Program-made: the position numbers and the translations under genes | NCBI RefSeq assembly: GCF_030811535.1 | Contig: NZ_JAUSQX010000001.1 | Location: 496,001-560,000 of the forward strand | From: Trueperella bonasi | Lineage (GTDB): Bacteria > Actinomycetota > Actinomycetes > Actinomycetales > Actinomycetaceae | Length of the DNA stretch: 64,000 nucleotides | Direction: 5' to 3' | The notes under the pieces: model-generated | Seen by the model: only the letters and a program-made list of their open reading frames with translations | Database searches by the model: none | What the model was told of the DNA's origin: nothing | Shown here: piece after piece, positions 59,273-64,000 of the stretch | Position numbering within the stretch: position 1 is the first letter of the stretch | Layout: every line of letters begins with the position of its first letter

Positions 59273-60057
59273 GCGTACAACGCAATACAATCGGCCGGGT
59301 CATGGTCGTACTGGTGAGTCTATTCATCATAATCCCGGTGATCGCAACTATCGTGACCGCGATGTCCGTCAACTCCTCCCGTGGAGCTTTCGGCGACGGC
59401 GTCACACTCGACTGGTTCGTTATCGCGTGGAATAATATTTCCCCCATGATCGTGCGATCATTCTTGGTTGCACTGCTCGTGGTGGCGTTAAACATCCTCA
59501 TCGTTTTCCCACTGGCGTGGTACTCGCCCAATCTTCCCGGTTGGATCCAGCGAATCCTCCTGCTATCGGTCAACCTACCGCTAGCGGTACCGGGCATCGC
59601 GCTCTCGATCGCACTGATCGGAACCTTCGCCGCACTTCGGCCGTCTGGAATACTTTTGATCTTCGGCCATCTTGTGCTCACGATGCCATTCACGCTTTCA
59701 TCGCTCTTGCCCAGTTTGCGCGATCCAACCGTGCGGGAAGCTGAACAGGTAGCCAGATCTCTAGGTGCATCTTGGCCGCACGTCATCCGCACTGTCACGG
59801 TGCCCTGGGTCAACGTGGCACTCCTTCAAGCCATAACCATGGTATTCGCGATTTCGTTTGGTGAATTTAACATTTCGTTCTTCATCAACCCGCCGGCATC
59901 TCCGATGGCACCATTCGCACTATTCGACGCGTACTCGACCCAACGGCTCGAAATCGCGTCCGCACAGAGCGTTATTTTCATTTTGTTTACCCTCCCCATT
60001 CTCGCGGCTGTGACGTGGGCGCGCGGGCTGGTAACACGACGTAAGGCAGATTCATGA
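59269..60057 (+). CDS. ABC transporter permease 2
   Basis: A 262-residue permease, partner of the preceding one. AGGAGG 8 nt ahead fixes ATG 59269 (MSVQRNTIGRVMVVL). EAA loop VREAEQVARSLGASWPHVIRTVTVPWV. It overlaps the upstream and downstream genes by 4 nt each. Confidence 0.9.
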   Translation: MSVQRNTIGRVMVVLVSLFIIIPVIATIVTAMSVNSSRGAFGDGVTLDWFVIAWNNISPMIVRSFLVALLVVALNILIVFPLAWYSPNLPGWIQRILLLSVNLPLAVPGIALSIALIGTFAALRPSGILLIFGHLVLTMPFTLSSLLPSLRDPTVREAEQVARSLGASWPHVIRTVTVPWVNVALLQAITMVFAISFGEFNISFFINPPASPMAPFALFDAYSTQRLEIASAQSVIFILFTLPILAAVTWARGLVTRRKADS

Positions 60058-61139
60058 CAACTCAAGATCCAGCCGTCTTTGACGGTCTAAAAGCAGATCA
60101 GGGCCTCGAAGTGGAAAACATCGAGGTTCGGTACGGCAAAAAAGTTGCCGTCACCAATATTTCACTCGGTGTAGAACCCGGGAAGATTACGGCAGTTATC
60201 GGGCCGTCCGGTTGCGGAAAGTCCACAACTCTGAAGGCCGTTGCCGGCTTGAACTTCGTTTCCGCTGGCAAGATTTTGCTCGGCGGTAAGGACATTACTG
60301 ACCTTTCGCCAGACAAGCGCAATATCGGCCTCGTCCCACAGTCCTATGCTGTTTTTCCGCACATGTCCGTGGCGAAAAACATCGGGTATGGCCTGCGGGC
60401 CCGCAAAGTCGATTCAGCGCGGCTAGAAGAACGAGTTCAAGAAGTATTGGAGCTCGTGCAATTGACAGAGTTTGCTGATCGTATGCCCGATCAACTTTCG
60501 GGTGGTCAGCGCCAACGCGTTGCACTTGGCCGAGCCATCGCCGTCGATCCCGAGATCCTCCTCCTCGACGAGCCCCTCGCCGCTCTTGATCCGCAGCTGC
60601 GTTCGGACCTTCGCCGCCAGCTGGCCAACATTATCGAAGCGGCGGGAATGGGCACCCTCATCGTCACTCACGACCAGCACGAAGCCATGGCTCTTGCCGA
60701 TCACGTGGCGATCCTCAAAGAGGGCGTTATGGTCCAGTACGGTACACCCGAAGAGCTCTTTGAGCGCCCCGTCAACACTTTCGTCGCGGACTTCCTCACG
60801 AATTCCACGCTCGTGGACGCCAAAGTCGAAGGTGACGTCGTCGAACTCTTTGACGGCGCATGGCAGGTGCCCGTCAGCGCGATGTCAAAGCAAGCCGATG
60901 CCCGCGACCCGCAGGTGCTCATCCGCAAAGATTCGCTCGAGGTGGTTGGTGCTGGTGAGCCAGGAAGCGTGCAGGGCACCTTCGAATCGGTCGAATATGC
61001 GGGCGGCAAGATGTTGACTGTAGTTAACATCGACGGCACGCGCATCCAAAGTGAAACCGAGGAGCTCGTCAGCGCCGGAGACACTGCGCACTTCGCAATC
61101 CGCCCGGGCAAGGCCGTGCTGATCGGAGGTGGAGCATGA
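60054..61139 (+). CDS. ABC transporter ATP-binding protein with TOBE domain
   Basis: A 361-residue importer ATPase. Walker A GPSGCGKST near 45-53, Q-loop VPQSYAVFPHM, signature LSGGQRQRVALGRA, Walker B ILLLDEPLAALD, switch His in VTHDQHEAM. Residues from about 235 form a TOBE-like regulatory domain. Energises the two permeases encoded upstream. Confidence 0.92.
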   Translation: MTTQDPAVFDGLKADQGLEVENIEVRYGKKVAVTNISLGVEPGKITAVIGPSGCGKSTTLKAVAGLNFVSAGKILLGGKDITDLSPDKRNIGLVPQSYAVFPHMSVAKNIGYGLRARKVDSARLEERVQEVLELVQLTEFADRMPDQLSGGQRQRVALGRAIAVDPEILLLDEPLAALDPQLRSDLRRQLANIIEAAGMGTLIVTHDQHEAMALADHVAILKEGVMVQYGTPEELFERPVNTFVADFLTNSTLVDAKVEGDVVELFDGAWQVPVSAMSKQADARDPQVLIRKDSLEVVGAGEPGSVQGTFESVEYAGGKMLTVVNIDGTRIQSETEELVSAGDTAHFAIRPGKAVLIGGGA

Positions 61140-61921
61140 GTCTCAGCGTAGAAGTTCTCGGTGCGAACGCCACTGCACCCGACGCCGTCGGCGCCGCATC
61201 CGGCTACCTCGTACAGGGTCAAACCGGTGTGGTGAAAGTCGACGCCGGGCCGGGCACCATGATGGCGTTCATGCAGGCGGGCCACCAGCTTGAAGACCTG
61301 CGCGCCATTGTCTTGACGCACCTGCATGCTGACCATTCGATCGACATTATGACGTGGGCCTACCGTTGGACCTTCCCCACCGTCAAACCGTCAATCCCGC
61401 TATATGTTCCACGTGGGGAGACGTACCAGCTCGAATCCTACGACGATCTATACGGCATTCCTACGCTGCCGACGATGAAACGGCCGATCACCGGCACCTT
61501 TGACATTCGGGAAATGGAGCGCGACGGCGAAAGCTCCTTCGAGGTTGACGGCCTGACATTGACCGCCTACCCGGCTCGTCACGCGGTGCCCTCGGCCGCT
61601 CTGCGATTCGAACGGGATGGAAAGTCCATCGTGTTCTCCTCGGATACGGGAGACTGCGACGGGCTTCGTGCGGCCGCGCAAGGCGCCAACGTGTTCATCG
61701 CGGAAGCTACCTATCTGGATCCCAATCCGGAGGCGATGGCGGCACACGGGCACCTCACGCCCGCGCTTGCCGGTGAAATCGCCAAGGAGTGCGGAGTAAA
61801 GAAGCTGGTGCTCACACACCTGTCTTTCTCCTCCGACGCCGAAGAGTCAGCCAAGCGAGCCGAGGCAACGTTTGGTTCACCAGTTGAGGTTGCCGTACCC
61901 GGACTGCGTATAACGGCCTAG
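61136..61921 (+). CDS. Metallo-beta-lactamase-fold hydrolase (RNase Z-like)
   Basis: A 261-residue MBL-fold protein. THLHADHSID at 61-70 provides the first metal ligands; FSSDTGDC, a histidine in AHGHLTPALAG and LTHLSF supply others. It overlaps the ATPase gene by ATGA, which suggests it works on the imported substrate, for example as a phosphodiesterase or other ester hydrolase. Whether it is zinc or iron dependent is not evident. It resembles, but is shorter than, tRNase Z. Confidence 0.85.
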   Translation: MSLSVEVLGANATAPDAVGAASGYLVQGQTGVVKVDAGPGTMMAFMQAGHQLEDLRAIVLTHLHADHSIDIMTWAYRWTFPTVKPSIPLYVPRGETYQLESYDDLYGIPTLPTMKRPITGTFDIREMERDGESSFEVDGLTLTAYPARHAVPSAALRFERDGKSIVFSSDTGDCDGLRAAAQGANVFIAEATYLDPNPEAMAAHGHLTPALAGEIAKECGVKKLVLTHLSFSSDAEESAKRAEATFGSPVEVAVPGLRITA

Positions 61922-61960
61922 CAGCTGGGCCTAACAGCTGATGGTATAGAAGCACGCAAG

Positions 61961-61993
61961 AAGTGGGCGGCAGGATCATCCTGCCGCCCACTT
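61961..61993. terminator. Bidirectional terminator between the transporter operon and murB
   Basis: AAGTGGGCGGCAGGAT pairs perfectly with ATCCTGCCGCCCACTT (16 bp). It lies between convergent genes, 40 nt after the MBL gene and 34 nt after murB, and can act in both directions. Confidence 0.8.
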
Positions 61994-62026
61994 CGCATTG
62001 CTAAGACTTTGTCCAACTGGTTGAGC

Positions 62027-63193
62027 TCAGATATCTAGGCCGACAACTACCGGTTCGGGCACGAGCCGCACACCAAATTTTGCTTCGACGCCGTCGCGAA
62101 TTTCACGTGCAAGCGCTGCAATATCTTCAGCTTTTGCTTGGCCGCGATTGGTGAGGGCCAGGCAGTGCTTGGTAGACAGCGCCGCCGGGCCGGGCATGTT
62201 GTAACCGGCTGGGAATCCGGCATGGTCGATCAACCAAGCCGCAGAGGTTTTCACCTGCCCCTCAATTCGCGGGGCGGCTGCGCCAATCTGGTTGACGGCG
62301 TCGTGCTTAGCCACGTCAAAACGCGGCGCGCCTTCAGGCAACCGTGCCGCTTCTTCTTCCGTGAGCACGGGATTCGTGAAAAACGAGCCGAGCGAATACG
62401 TGTCACGATCCGAATCATCCAGGACCATTCCCTTCGACCTGCGCAGCTCAAGTACCGCGGCCCGCACTTCGGAGGAGGGAGCGCGCTCACCTAGCTCAAT
62501 ATCCAGCTTCTTGGCAAGCTGGGCGTAGCCAACCGGGCGTGAAAGAGTTGCCCGGCGCATGTGCAAATCCACAGAAAGAACGATCCAGCGCGGGCTTGGC
62601 CCGAACTCAGCCAGTGAGCGCTTAAGAATCGAATCTCGGTAACCAAACTTCATATCGGAAAGAAACAGGGTGCGAATCTGCTTGGTCTGACGATCATAGG
62701 TGCGTACCGAAGCCAGTGTTTCCGCCAGTTCCTGACCGTAGGCGCCAATATTTTGCACGGGTGCGGCTCCCACCGAGCCCGGAATTCCTGATAGTGCCTC
62801 GATTCCCATCCAACCGCGCTCGACAGCGAACACGACGGCGTCATCCCACGGCGTACCTGCAGTCAGGCGCATTTGCGCTCCCCCGCAACCATCATCCATC
62901 AGCTCGGTGATTTCAGTGCGAGTATCTCTTACGACGACGCCGGGAAACGGCTCATCCGAAGCGAGGACATTGGACCCTCCGCCAATGACGAGAACGGGGA
63001 GCCCCTCGGAATCGGCCTGCGCTACGGCATCGATAATTTCTTCCTCGCTATCGGCGCTGACCACCTCGCGCGCCTGGCCGCCAACACCGATAGTCGTCAT
63101 CTGAGAAAGAGATTCTCTGCCACGCATTCGGTGGGACGGAACTGGCGGTAGCGTCGTCGTTGGCTCAGAAGGTTCTGGAATGGAGCACGTCAT
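62027..63193 (-). CDS. murB: UDP-N-acetylenolpyruvoylglucosamine reductase
   Basis: A 388-residue flavoenzyme of peptidoglycan precursor synthesis. The FAD-binding domain shows TTIGVGGQAREV, VIGGGSNVLASD and ALSGIPGSVGAAPVQNIGAYG; KFGYRDS contains the catalytic region, and GSFFTNPVLT, AAWLIDHAG and HCLALTN-like segments close it. The N-terminal 30 residues (Pro/Thr/Ser) are extra compared with the family. AAGGA lies before ATG 63193. Confidence 0.95.
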   Translation of the reverse strand: MTCSIPEPSEPTTTLPPVPSHRMRGRESLSQMTTIGVGGQAREVVSADSEEEIIDAVAQADSEGLPVLVIGGGSNVLASDEPFPGVVVRDTRTEITELMDDGCGGAQMRLTAGTPWDDAVVFAVERGWMGIEALSGIPGSVGAAPVQNIGAYGQELAETLASVRTYDRQTKQIRTLFLSDMKFGYRDSILKRSLAEFGPSPRWIVLSVDLHMRRATLSRPVGYAQLAKKLDIELGERAPSSEVRAAVLELRRSKGMVLDDSDRDTYSLGSFFTNPVLTEEEAARLPEGAPRFDVAKHDAVNQIGAAAPRIEGQVKTSAAWLIDHAGFPAGYNMPGPAALSTKHCLALTNRGQAKAEDIAALAREIRDGVEAKFGVRLVPEPVVVGLDI

Positions 63194-63223
63194 GTCTTTT
63201 CCTTAACGTAAGTGGCGAAAATG

Positions 63224-64000
63224 TTAGGCGCCGTTGAGCCGGCGTGCCATCAGCCATTCAAAAGCGGCGTAAATCGGCCTGTTGATAACCAGGTCGAATT
63301 CGCCGATCTTTTCAAAGATTTCAGCGTTGAAACGCGATTTAAAGGAGAGCAACGAATCGTCCAGCGTGCCGTCCACCCCTCCCAGGGAAACGTAGTCAGC
63401 GCCGCCCGCAAAGGCGAGCTGGAGAGTTTCGACCCACAGGAGATCCTGGGCGGGGATTGTCCCATAATCACGGTTCGTACCGGCATACAGAAGTTCGAAA
63501 CCAGTTCCATATCCAACCGCGAGGCAGCCCGCCAAGGTGACGACATCGCCGTCGGCCCTATGCCGCTCCTCCATTTCGGCAAGGCTCTTCTTTCGGCTCG
63601 CAATCTGTTCCGATAGCTGGTGGCGCTTCTTTTTTGCGTTCTCCTCAACGGCTTCTAGCTGTTCGTTGAGCTCCGCAATTTCCGTGTTGAAAACCTCGAT
63701 TGCACGCGCAATATCGAGCTTACAGAGCATGAGATAGGCATCATCCCCGTAGGCGTTCAAGATCCGCTCGTAATAGCCGCGTGAACGCAGCGAAATACCT
63801 TTTTCTTCTTCGGTTGCTTCAATGACCTTCAAGAATTCATCGAGATAATGCATTCCTCCTCGCGCTACTTCAGCTTGGCGCCTCAAGGCTTGGCGGTAGT
63901 AGTTGCGAGTGCGCTTAGGCATCGCGGACAGCATATCTGTTGCGTCGCCTGGCCGAAGAGTCGCCGTCTGGAAACGCGGTTGCAAGGATTCGTGCAGCCC
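63224..64000 (-). CDS. FemA/FemB-type aminoacyltransferase (N-terminus outside window)
   Basis: C-terminal part (at least 258 residues) of a Fem-family transferase, which adds amino acids from tRNA to the peptidoglycan stem peptide. The frame stays open to the right edge, so the true start is beyond 64000. A coiled-coil region (EIAELNEQLEAVEENAKKKRHQLSEQI) is inserted between the two GNAT-like domains, as in FemA. The C-terminus GGVDGTLDDSLLSFKSRFNAEIFEKIGEFDL is typical. It lies 31 nt before murB on the same strand. Confidence 0.88.
   Translation of the reverse strand, partial: GLHESLQPRFQTATLRPGDATDMLSAMPKRTRNYYRQALRRQAEVARGGMHYLDEFLKVIEATEEEKGISLRSRGYYERILNAYGDDAYLMLCKLDIARAIEVFNTEIAELNEQLEAVEENAKKKRHQLSEQIASRKKSLAEMEERHRADGDVVTLAGCLAVGYGTGFELLYAGTNRDYGTIPAQDLLWVETLQLAFAGGADYVSLGGVDGTLDDSLLSFKSRFNAEIFEKIGEFDLVINRPIYAAFEWLMARRLNGA

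Overview
The window is chromosomal DNA of a moderately GC-rich actinobacterium. The ribosomal-protein order, frequent GTG and TTG starts, a short-LID adenylate kinase, a long acidic NusG N-terminus and a type I-E repeat of the common actinobacterial form all support this. A member of the Actinomycetaceae (an Arcanobacterium/Trueperella-like organism) is my best guess, but that is inference and not shown by any single gene.

Almost all housekeeping genes lie on the minus strand and form one long transcription/translation block. Read from right to left: tRNA-Trp, secE, nusG, rplK, rplA, rplJ, rplL, rpoB, rpoC, an inserted AAA ATPase gene, rpsL, rpsG, fusA, tuf, a short insertion (UGPase, HAD phosphatase, dead ABC gene), then the S10/spc genes rpsJ to rplO, secY, adk and map. 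Far to the left come infA, rpmJ and the start of rpsM.

In most actinobacteria map is next to infA. Here about 18.4 kb separates them (832..19285). That island carries a pair of paralogous small membrane proteins (one broken), an ADP-ribosylglycohydrolase, a 46-repeat CRISPR array, a complete type I-E cas set (cas3, cas8e, cse2, cas7, cas5, cas6e, cas1, cas2, all minus strand), a small gene divergent from cas3, and a PadR / DUF5808-like / ABC-exporter operon on the plus strand. The array is read on the minus strand, with its leader beside cas2.

The most striking observation is in the gap between cas3 and cas8e. On the plus strand there is a degenerate CRISPR repeat (12592..12619) that keeps the 3' handle ATGAGCC and the stem geometry, with compensatory base changes. 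It is followed by a guide whose first 18 bases match perfectly, in inverted orientation, a site at 12495..12512 in the cas8e promoter, next to an AAN-type PAM. A second repeat-like stem follows (12646..12660). This is the architecture of a crRNA-like cas-regulating RNA (CreR type) that would direct Cascade to repress its own operon. The guide is 12 nt shorter than a normal spacer, which equals two Cas7 steps.

The right-hand part (53.4 to 64 kb) holds ordinary metabolic genes: an aminotransferase, a phosphotransferase-fold protein, adenosine deaminase, a five-gene ABC-uptake plus metallo-beta-lactamase-fold operon, murB, and the end of a Fem-type transferase gene cut by the window edge.
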